A model generated the notes under the pieces. The model saw only the letters and a list, made by a program, of their open reading frames with translations, had not been told where the DNA came from and searched no databases. Positions 34,701-45,900 of a DNA stretch of 64,000 nucleotides are shown here, in pieces (the first letter of the stretch is position 1; each line of letters begins with the position of its first letter). Location of the stretch: NCBI GenBank assembly GCA_030248065.1, contig JASAMV010008978.1, positions 62,001-126,000 on the forward strand, written 5' to 3'. Both the position numbers and the translations under genes were made by a program. The stretch is from Rhynchonema sp. JSB1_4. Lineage: Eukaryota; Nematoda; Chromadorea; Monhysterida; Xyalidae.

Positions 34701-36144
34701 CAAGGACCCACGGGTGGTCAGATCGCTCCACCCGTGCGTGTATCCGGTGAACCCGCCTTGATATATCAGGATCGCACCGGTCTCGGACCGGGACCACCGC
34801 CGGACCAGGTGGAAAACGCGCAAACTTACACATTCACGATGCCGCCGAATAAAGAAGCTCAGGTATGCATATGGAAATTGAGTTACTTCAATTTTGTTGA
34901 AAAAACATTGAGCCGAAATATCACAGGCACACAAAACTTTTGTTATCATTTCAATTTCCATTCCGAACTACACCTTTCAAGCACGAGTTCCACTATACCT
35001 CTTGCAACAGTATTTTTGGTCCTTTCACAGAAGTATGTATGTACATATGTGATCATTCTCCACTGATTTCGACTGAGTTATGTATGTCGCACGAACCATC
35101 ACTTTTCCGAAAATGGCTTTTCACATTTGACAAAAAAATCACTTTTAGGCAGCCTCATCGGGTCAAATTATTCTCAAAACCGACACCAACGGTCACGAGG
35201 TGCCAAATTTGCCACAACAGGTGATCGTCGTGCCTGAAGACCCCGACAGTGAAACATCACCGGGCCAGCCCAAGCCGCTGCCAGCCCCACCACCTCAGTC
35301 GGTCACTCAACCAGCCCCGGGTCAGGTCAGACCCCAACCTCAACGCCCCGGACCTCAGCAGCCTTTGGGACCAGGGTCTTCATACCCCAATAGGCCTGGT
35401 GATCCAGGATCACAACTACTGGGCCCAGGACAGAGTGAGGGCCAATATCCGCGGCCAAGCCCCGGGCAAGGTCATGGTCAGCATCCCCAACCCGGGCCCG
35501 GCCAAGGCCAGGGTCAGTATCCCCAAGCCGGCCCCGGTCAAGGTCAGGGTCAGTATCCCCAACCCGGGCCCGGCCATGGCCAAGGCCAATATCCCAGACC
35601 CGGCCAAGCTCAGGGCCAATATCCGGCCGGGCCACCGCTACCGGGCCAACCCCAACCAGTGGATCCAGGTCAAGGGCAGTACCCAGGACCAGGGATGAGA
35701 CCGGATCAGTCTCAACCCTTGGGCCCAGGATATCCCTACCCAGGTCAACCTGGATCTCAGAAAGTCCGTCCCGGACAAGGACAAGGCCAATATCCGCCAC
35801 CTGGACCCGGCCAAAGCCAGGGCCAAGGTCAGTATCCCGTCGGGCCACTGCGCCCGGGTCAACCGCAGCCAGCAGCCGGCCCTATCACTTCATTCACCAG
35901 AAGGCCGGCGGTGCAGATCCCAGGCACCCCAGCGCATGTGCAGGAACCCGTTAACCCATGGGTGCCCCCACCCGGCTGGAAACCCCGACCCGGCGAGGAG
36001 AGAAAAGACGATCGATGGTACCCGGATCACTACTTCACGACACCTTTGGAGCCGTGGGAATATGACAACTGGCCTTCCACGGTCAGACAGCCGATTTACA
36101 ATAACGAACATATCACGCCACGGCCAGTGCTCAAGTTCACTCAG
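31763..36144 (+). CDS. GAS1/GFRalpha-like protein B with long Pro/Gly/Gln-rich tail (ends incomplete)
   Basis: Phase-consistent exons: 31763-31869, 31935-32048, 32123-32220, 32510-32703, 33011-33789, 34419-34862, 35149-36144. The first four encode two GDNF/GAS1-type domains: [16 protein letters not shown] ... [15 protein letters not shown] ... MYPSC, then [14 protein letters not shown] ... [10 protein letters not shown] ... LLPKNPC. The next three exons give about 740 residues rich in Pro, Gly and Gln. These include PPP-type stretches and, in 35149-36144, tandem units of the form [13 protein letters not shown], then a conserved-looking end ([19 protein letters not shown]). The tail looks like an extended, extracellular low-complexity stalk. 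The 5' exon and everything after the donor at 36145 are not identified. It is adjacent to and on the same strand as gene A, so a tandem paralogue with an added tail is likely. Confidence 0.8.
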
Positions 36145-38133
36145 GTAATGCACTTTTGAGGCACATTTGTTGTTTATGCGGTAGCGGATTTGGCGTGTGT
36201 GATATGCTCCAACTGGTCTTTCTGGCTTTTGGGGCCGGTCATGATTATTATAAGTCCTTCACCCACGCTTGCTCGCTTTCATTTGTGCTTGTGCTTTGTG
36301 CTAACCTCACATTATGCTTTCTTCTAACCCCCTTCGGAAACCCAATCCTATTCACAAAACATTTTGTTTAACTCACCATGCAAGCACCGCACTCAATCTC
36401 GCTCAAATTTTCGTGCGGCTTTTCAATCCGGAACAAAAGTGTACATATAATTCTATAGCCCGCATGCGCTTTTTTAATCTCAAAGAGCCTCTTTCATTTT
36501 CACGCAAAAAAGCCGCACTTGTAGATACACAGAAGCGTGCCGCTTCTTTGTGCCATCCATTCAGGAGGAAAGAATCAATTAGGTTCAAGCCATGGACAGC
36601 ATTCAAAATTGACCTTTTTATGCATTGAAGATTTGGTGAAAAATAAGACTGCAAGCGCTAAAAAGTACCAGTGCGATAAGGGACCGCGTTATGCGTGTGG
36701 GTTCTGTGTCCTTGTGTAGGTTCTGGTTCTGTTCTTGCAATGGAAAAAACCGCAAGTTTCACACGAACAGCCCCACTTGTTTGAAGTTAAATCGGCCAAC
36801 AAAAGAGTGCCCATGTGAAAAGTTGCGGTCTGAATTTATTGCCAATCGCATTTTTGCTCTTGTGCCCACGTCACACAATCAGTCTCCGCCTGGGAAAAGA
36901 TGCCAGCTTCAAGGTTCTCTGTTTCCGTTCCGACGCCATTCCGATTACGCCATGGCAGCTTTCTTCTTCTCATTCTGCATATAATGGCCTTCAAAATTGT
37001 CCGCGCGCTATTTCGCTCAGCTGCTTCCTTTGATTCCACGCAATTTTTCTGACACACCGCGTTAGCACATTTGCTGGACAATATTGCTGTAGACGGGCAT
37101 GGTGACACATAGTCAGTGTCGCTAACTTTCGGGTCGCTGGCTGCGCTGCACCATGAAGCACAGTGAGCGCCGCGTGAGAAAAAGCACAAATCTGCATGAA
37201 CTTGTTAAAGCTTAGGAAAGTAACATTTCCCACTGCCACCCTGGTGCTACGCGCGAAATTTCTCGATTTGGGAGAAGATTGCCGAATACTAGATTCACGT
37301 ACATATGCGCCCATTCGATATAATCTGAGCAACACAATTATCGTTTGTGATTAGTGTACACGCATCCAGACATCCAGAGCTATCTCATTTGTGTGCTAAT
37401 GTTCAAGCTCGTTTTCATCTGCTCCGCCGTTGCACCTGTCGCTAAGCGACCGGCTAAGTCCAACAGATAAACCGTCCAACTGTTATTGTACGACAACAGC
37501 ATTCGTAGGTATGTACATTCAGTTCAATTTTATTATTTTTACATAAGTATACACGTAGCAATGGTCATGCCTACTACTCCAACTACTTCATCTGCTCATA
37601 GACTTTGCTATCTATATTTCACCACAACATTGGTGGTGTGTGATTTTGTCCTGTATCATTTTCATGTCGACCGACAACAGCAATCAGTTTACATGAGCTT
37701 GCGTCAAGCAGACGTCCTTTGTCGTTTCGTAAAAGCGCTTTCATCATCTCAGAAAGAACATCATGTGGCTGAAAGTCATAACTGATTTAGTTCTTTTGGA
37801 TTTCGCACAGCTGTTAGGCATAATTCAGGTGACAGACAACAAAACACAGTTTGCCCACCAATACCATATTGTACCTCACTTTGTCTTGTTTCGCAATATA
37901 CAACGACTCAGGGAAGCTTAAAACAAGTTCTGGGCATCATCTGGAGAGTACACTAGTCACGAAAAGCTGAGTCATAAACAAAAACTCTATTTCAGAACCA
38001 GTTCCAGTTTGTGTATATCTCCAATGGATGACAACCCAAAAGCCCTGAAGATACTGTATATTTCATACGTGAGCATGACCATGTGGCACATAAACTATGT
38101 AGTGTAGGGTTTCCCTGCAGTCCTGTTGTGAGC
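36145..38133. other. No confident exon; 3' part of gene B expected
   Basis: Gene B must end in this interval or just beyond. One phase-0 candidate last exon follows CTCTATTTCAG at 37995 and gives eleven codons to a TGA. The ORFs at 36836-37335 on the minus strand have cysteines but no recognisable pattern. Confidence 0.35.
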
Positions 38134-38141
38134 CTCTGTGG

Positions 38142-38942
38142 CAGGGTTGGATTAAAAAATTTTTTTATTATCGAACTTTTTTTTTTTTAAAAAAAAACTT
38201 TTTAAAATTTTTTTTTTTAAAAATCACTTTTTTTTATTCCGGACCCCCAAAAAATTGGTTTCTTCAGGAATCAAATTTCTGAAATCATGTCAGTAAGGTA
38301 TGTTTTGAGGGACACTAAAGAGAACTTTTCCACTGACTTGCATGTTTACGTAATCACCTGCGATCTAATCCCTTTTGGTCATGATTTTGCGAAATTCGAA
38401 GGTAATGTGTGTGTAATGTGGGTATACATACTGTATGTGACAAAGGGAAGACCAACCTTCTGTTTGTGAATTTGGGGATAAATTTGCTGAGAGATAAAGA
38501 CTCACACCATAATCACTTTGTGTCACAAAAGCAACAAATAGCTAATCCACACAACTGCAAACAGGCGAGCAACGTGGAGTGTGTGGATAGCGCTTACGAC
38601 ACGCTCAATAACTGTACAGTATACGGTATGGGGTGTCCTATATTATACATGCAGCTGTTGTTGGGATGTCTGGGAACTGTATGAGTCCATCACAACACCA
38701 TTTCAAACTGAAGTAGAAGCGCCACAGGCAATTTTTTGAGAAACATGGGCAATAAAACACATGAAAACATGCATTTTTATCTTAAAAAAGTCAGAAAATA
38801 ACGAAAAAAAGTGATAAAATAATAAAAAAAGTGGACTTACTTTTTAAAATTTTAAAATAAAAAAAGTGGCCAACTTTTTTTTTAAAAAAAAAAATTTTTT
38901 TTTTACAAAAAAATTTTTACTTTTTTTTTTAATCCAACCCTG
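38142..38942. mobile_element. Non-autonomous hAT transposon, 801 bp
   Basis: Ends CAGGGTTGGATT and AATCCAACCCTG are perfect inverted repeats. The 8-bp flank CTCTGTGG occurs on both sides (38134-38141, 38943-38950), the hAT target-duplication length. Terminal regions are A/T homopolymer-rich. No transposase is present. The inside carries an exon-like open segment (about 38271-38400) bounded by a TTTCTTCAG acceptor and a GAAG|GTAATG donor. The right 370 bp match 55615-55984. Confidence 0.92.
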
Positions 38943-38950
38943 CTCTGTGG

Positions 38951-39948
38951 CTTGTTTTTGCCTCCTACAGTTTGTACAAGCAGAGCGCTAACAGGGTATC
39001 GGCTGCTGGTTCAGGCCTCAATGCTCCTGGCGTAAAATACTAGCGCTGTGTGTGCTGGTGCGCGCACACGAAAATAAGCCACGAGGCATGCGGTTGGGCG
39101 CTAAATTGGGTACCATATGCGTTTGTGACGAAGTCTACAGTGTGATCTTCATGTTGCGGGCATTTTCTAGTACAGCGAAACTTCAGCCTGAGGCTGCTCC
39201 CCGTCCGGTTGTGTGCCGAATTCCGCATTCATTTCTGATTTGAGCTCCTGAAAGATTTCAACTTCGGCTAAGTTTGAAAGCAGCAACCCAGTTGTTGGCA
39301 TAAAGCTGCCGAAAGCTCTGATATCTTCTTCTACACGCTCGCGTGAAGAAATCAAGACCAAACCAAATTTATACAGGAAAATGTTCATAAATAACTCATT
39401 CTTGTCAAAAAAACTACGTACAGTAGGCTAACCAACATGAGCCATCCCCAGTTCCTGCACCCATTAAATTCCTAGCGCACTTTCCCGTGAGGAAGTATCA
39501 ATGCGTATGGTTCCTGTGCATGTGCATTCTGACGCGCAGCTCATAGTGTGGGCTGCTTACGCTCTTGTTGCGTGTGCGTGTGTGCGAGGTTTTTTTATTT
39601 TGCTCTCTCCCCTCCGTAACCACTATTTTTATTGCATCGTTTTGCATCAAAAATGATTGTGCAGCCATGCGATTTAGCGAGCGGCGGTTTACCCTTATTC
39701 ATAGCTTTTTGCTCATCAAAACACGGTCCATGACGTCGGTACATAGTATCTTTCGGCATCCGAGATGTAAACTTCTGTGTACTTTTTTCATGTTTTCGCA
39801 CTCTGGCGTCGAACTTGGCTCTTTCACTCGTATTTAATCTGCAACATATTTTGACCGCGTCCCACAAATGTTGGTGACAGTAATTCAAGTTATGTAATTT
39901 AACTACCAGTTCTCAACATTAAAAACAATCTCCCAAAATCGTCTAAAA
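38951..39948. other. Intergenic, upstream of gene C
   Basis: Region just before the ATG of gene C. ORFs of 60-97 codons on both strands have no support. Promoter elements cannot be identified with confidence. Confidence 0.4.
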
Positions 39949-42900
39949 ATGCACCAACTACTAATCGTGGTTCTCTTGGCAACCAATTCCTTTTCGGTGA
40001 TCGGCGTTAACGACCGGCTTGAAAAACAGCAGCAGAAACTTTTGCCGCTGGTCAGGGTACAAGCGGAGGAGCAAACTGTAAGTTTTAATCGACACCCATG
40101 AACTAAGAAATATACAGTATTTTTTGCAACCGAGCCGTTTGTTTCAAAATCGAGCTCTTCGCTGTGGTCCACGATGATAGTGTTTAAGTTTCGCTTGTTT
40201 GGAGTATCTTTGTTCTTGCCACTTATTCCCATTCTTACCGATGCTTCTATTGTCGGGTTCGAAAGAATGTAAAAGCTTTCCGTGGTTGTGTCCGGTGATG
40301 CACGTGCAAATACTTTTGTCGAAAATACACTCATAACAGACAAAACATAATATGCTGCTTCCGACTCCCGAGCGCGTTAATCGCCATCAGCTTTCGTGTT
40401 GCAGTTCAGCAATGCAACCTAAAAGACCAGCAAAACCGCAACAAATTGTGACTGCTTACACACAAAAGGTCCATTATTTGCAGCCAGTGAACTCAATGCC
40501 GCTGCAGACGAACGCACAGATGTCAGTGCAACAGCCGATCGACCCACCGACGCAGAGAACGGAGAGGACCACCAGCTCGACTACATCAACAACCACCACT
40601 ACCACTACAGGTACTGATTTTTGGCGTATTGGTTTTCGCTGAGGTCTTGCTTATACACGAAGTAACGACGAAATTCACAATCGCTGGCTAATATCATATG
40701 GTTGATACTGATAGTAAATCGATCGCTGTGATTCTTAATCGAGCATAAGGACGCAGGCCTTTGTCGAACAGAAACGAGCTAAGAAATATGTTGCATTTGG
40801 TGCATCAACGTTGTATAACGTTTCATTCACAACTTTTGTGTTAAAAAAATGCTTTGCTTGACCACGACAGTTGACTGCGTGCCAACTGTGCTACGGATGA
40901 GTAACTCGTATTTGAGAACGCCGTCCACTGTGTCTGAACAGCATCGATTTTACTCAGACTCTGGGAACCAGTCGGGGCTACCCAGGTTTTGTCAAAACCT
41001 GACCCTCGGCCTAAGAAAGTAACATTATGGCAACAATTTTTTCTGTCTGACTGTAGCGTTTCTGTTCCAGAAAGCACTACGACAACAACAACAACGACCA
41101 CGACCACGACCACCACACCGCCACCTCGTGAGTTTTAATTTTCCGAGTCTAAATATTTTAGTCGGAAACGCATATCCGATCTGCGACTATTTTTTAAAAC
41201 GGTGTCCAAATGGTCAACCTCAGCCTAGATCGTTCGAACAATCGCTTTTAAACCGGAATATGAGATTAGACGTGTTTTACGGCCAGGGTTTTGGGACCTG
41301 TGCGCTCCAGATACATACGGTATACAGTATAATGTATAATAATGTATAATAATGTATACAGTATACAGTACACAGTATATATTTTGGATGAACTGGGAAC
41401 CGGTTGGCCAGTTTTTTCGTGGGTGCTGGGCGTGTTTTTGCTATAAAAACAGCTTTGTTCTCTTCCAGCAGAGGGGGTACCACTGTTTTTTTTCGAAAAG
41501 CCATTTCGCACTAAAAATTCTTTTTCGGGCTCCACCAGATAGACCCGAAACCCGAAACATAAATTTTTTCTATGTCCATGTTTCGGGTTTTGAAAAAACC
41601 CGAAACCCGAAACACAAAGCATAATAATCGAAAATGTTTTGGTCTTGCCACTTGTAGCTGACGTGCACAATTTATACAGTCAGTCGAAACATTTGCGATT
41701 GTCATGCTTCGTGTTTCGGGTTTCGGGTTTTTTTTTCAAAACCCGAAACATGGACATAGAAAAAAATTATGTTTCGGGTTTCGGGTTTCGGGTCTATCTG
41801 GTGGAGCCCTTCGCACGTGTGTTACTGCTGCGTACTCATTGTTCGTTTCAAACAAACTTCTTTTCAACCACATCATCGAGGAATTCCGTACTACATGATG
41901 GCCACCTGATTGTCGGAAGTCTCTTGAGGTCAAGCTAACGTGAAAAGCTGAAACCGTATTTTGTGACTGGGCATTCCTTGTTGCGAACCGTAGACTTTTC
42001 GATCTAGTCTCAAAACCACTCAAATCCCCCACGAACGGCAGGCAATCACGCTCAAAATGCGTGTAAATACAAACTTTTTGTAGCCAACTAAAGACATCCA
42101 AAAGCCTTTAACCCAATTTAATGCGCATATGAGCACGAATGAAATGAGCACACTCCATCGCGTGCACAGCGCAAAAAAATCAATTTTTGTGACCGGCAAC
42201 TTTTGAATTATATTTCGTCATGAGCCAATTGCGTTTGCGCAGCTGCGTGCTTGTAGTACATACATTAAATCTTGTATTCAACTTGACTAGTTTAGTAGGT
42301 AATGCTGTTAAAATACCCAAACTGCGCAAGGATACCGTCAATTTTTGGACGTGTGGTACTCCATATTCTTATGGTGTATGTGTCAGGCTGTTCCATTTCC
42401 ATAAGTTTTGAGAGCTGCCTGCCCTAAAGCTGACGCATACGCGCGGCTGGGCAAATACAGTATTCGGAAAGATCTAAAGAGGCGACGCATGCGCTTGTGT
42501 TCCGCAAACATAAGGTTTGGGGATGCTAAAATTGTGTCCTTTTACGTCAACATAAGTCCCCCAAGATAGTTTAGAGTTCCATTTTCGGCAGCCTTGCGAG
42601 CTTTGCATCCAGTGTATCTGTGAAGTATTAACCACCAACGTTTTGGAACATTTCGTATTAAGGAAACTGAAACACCCAAGTTTAACAAACTATTTCATAG
42701 CCGGCACAAAACTTTAGTTTTATCAGCGCTATATAACATCACTTCTTTGCCCGCACAAAGTCGAAAAGTCGGTATCCGAAAATATTACAGTTGCCCTTTC
42801 AAAGCTGCAGTTGCCAGAAACTTAATGCATGTGTCCATACCCTCCTCTCTCAGTGTCATGCCTTTGGCCCATAAAGTTTATCGCCCCTTTAGATGTCAAA

Positions 42901-45900
42901 CACTCATTTGTCATTGCACGGCACTGTCCAATAGTTCCCGGTACTTCTGCTCTCTGAACTTGTCAGCCTAAAATTGGCATTTTTCGCCAAGGCAGCTTCG
43001 CGTGGGTTTTTATCTGTGTTCTCAGATCTCCCCAGTGGTAGTTTTTCGCGAATAATGAACTTTCTGAAGAAAAAGACAATCACACAGTGAAGCTTTGAGG
43101 TGAGTGAACTAAGAAGCTTACAGTATTTCCTTCCAGGCCAGCAGTTTCTTTTTGCCCAAATTTGCTCGAGACATTTTCTGACAATGCAGGTCTCAACAAG
43201 ATATACTATCTCCTTTGCAATTATCTTGTGGTTCTCTGGACCAAACCAGCTGCTACTTTTGCTCCCCATAGCTCCCCAATTGATCTGTATGGCTGCGGTT
43301 GGCTTTCTGACACCCTTGGGTTTTTTTGTTCTTGTTGACGTGAAAAAGTGTGGACACATTTTGTACAATGTCAGTTTCATGCATTCTTGAGTCAGCTGGC
43401 TGACTCCAGAAAACACAGCAACTAAAAAACAAAAAACGCTATTTTTGGGTTCTTTTTTGGCGCCAGAAAGTTTTCTAAACTTGCAACAGTTAGTGAAGCA
43501 GTTGTAATTTCCACACCCTGACAATCTTTCAAACATAAGCAGCGCGTGTCATTGTACGAGACTCGTACGCTGGAATAATTCCAGTTTTTCGATATTTTTG
43601 CAATTCCATGTCAGCTAACACGTGCGGCGTTTGAGTTTGTTGCCTGGTAGCGCGTGAGCAGTGTGAGTGAGCTGATAGAAATATCGAACTTTAGACCAAG
43701 ATCGTTTCTCTGGGACCATAGGTTCGTTACGACACAAATCCATCTACGCTTTCTGTGCATTTTCGTTCAAGTCTGCAACCGGACTTGGGATCGAATTAAA
43801 GCCCAAAGTCCATATTCATCAAAGCTATACATGAAAATAAATTTTATATACGTGTAATGCTTTGATTATGAATGCAACATTTTTTCTTAACTTGAGGATT
43901 TTGCTGCACCGAGAGATTGGACTGACGAATACTGTCGGGTCCCAACTTTTAGCTTTTACAATTACCCTCACGTGGTCCCCATGTCCACAACGCATGCCCG
44001 TGAAACTAAGGTCGCACTGAGCTGGACATAATTGCACATAACGCGCATGTGTGGTTAGGTATGCGATTGGTGTTTGAGGCCGGGAAAACAAGTTTGATTT
44101 TTTTGAGGTTTCAGTTATTCCGCTAGACTAGCGAATTTCCAGCTATTTCAAACCATTCTGTGCTTTCACGAAGATAAAACGAGGCACGCACAAAGCGCTT
44201 TTGTTCGTGTCTGCCATGACTGCTGCTCAAAATAAGCCCACAATGCGCTATTTAGCCTTTTGGCATGCTTGAATACACTGGTATAGCCACACAGTACCGG
44301 GTGTACATGTATAGTTGTGCCACCTATTTTTTGTTCCCTTCAAAGTTATGAAAACTGTGAAACTCGAAAAATTCAGAGCAAAATTTGAAATAGTGCCAAG
44401 CGTATCTGAGCACCATTGGATCTGGCCTTGAAGATCGGAGGCTGTCAAGTGGGAGGGCAATGGCCCCCATAGTCGAAACGGTGACCGTCGTTTCCACTTT
44501 AGCCATGTGCGTGTCGAAAAACATGCGAGGCGGCGAAATCAAATTCCACGTCGGCAACATGTTCAGAGTGAGTTTTGAATATGCTCATTTCCTCTTATCC
44601 GTCTTTGTTGTTTCTAGTTGGATTTGTGCACGAGTACTACCAGATCAAGTATACACATGGGCATGATAACAAAGGAGTGTGTGCACTTTGGGGACGGGAC
44701 CTTTTATCTAACTTTCAGGAGGCCAGGCAGTGACTTTCAGCATGTGACAGTGCATTTATTTTGACCGGAACTGTATTCTTGTTTTCAATACAGTTAGAAA
44801 TGCTCCAACTTAAAGGCGAACTACGCCAACACGAGCCCGATTTCGGAGGTGGTGTGTATTCAAAACGAATAGAAAGAGAAAATCATCATGCTCCACTTTA
44901 TATTCTTCAACGTGAACATTTACCAAATCAGCAGCAACGTCAGAATGTTTCACTATTCTGCCAGCTGCGAAATCGGGCTCGTGTTGGCGTAGTTTGCCTT
45001 TAACAATTTTTAGCGCTACACCGATTATGCGGGTAAATGTTCACAATGGTGTAAATGCCTGGACGACCAGTCACGGGATTGCCATCAGCTGCCTTGCATG
45101 TCGGGCAGGTCATGCAGGGCCGAGGTCAACAACAGAATGGCTGACATTGGTGAGCATACGGGTGATGTTCCACAAGCTTCTGTCAAAAATTTGAAAATTC
45201 GTGTCTCTCGTGACCACGCTTGTTGGACACCAGCCTTACGAGGCCGTGTCTTATTCGCGCACTTTTTCGGCGATGTCTAACTTGCTGAGCGGTCCGATCC
45301 GACACGTGACTTTTTGCGTACAAAGGATCTCTTGAGATTTACTCATGTCACCATTTGCGGCCAACGTCAAGTTGTTTCGAGACCTGCTGATTTAGTTGCC
45401 GACATCGAGACGAATAAGGTTTATATTCATGACTTTTTGATTTAGTGCAGAATTTATACCGAAATCAGTCGATAAACACCGGTTCTTGGGAACAAAATCA
45501 AAGAAATGGACAGACCCTCACATCTTGACAGCCAGGAACAAAATTTTGAATTGCCGCAATTGTCATGGGCTCACAGTGTACTATTAGGGACTTTACGCTC
45601 CCGGCTTTACGCTCCCATTACACAGTGCTGCCAGTGCGCGCGCTTGCAATGCGCGTGTTATGCACTAACAAACAGAGCGGCACTGTACAAAACGCATGGC
45701 CATGATCACGTGACTACCGTATACTTGTGATACGAAGCAGTCGGCCACCTTGAATATTTGTTCATGTCGTGTTCCTGAAATGCAATGGGTGGGGTCTATC
45801 TATCTTTTGGAATTTTGTTCCCGAGGACCGGTGTTTATGAGTTAGGTATTTTCGGTATAAAATCGGCACTTGATGGAAAAGTCAAGAACATAAATTAATC

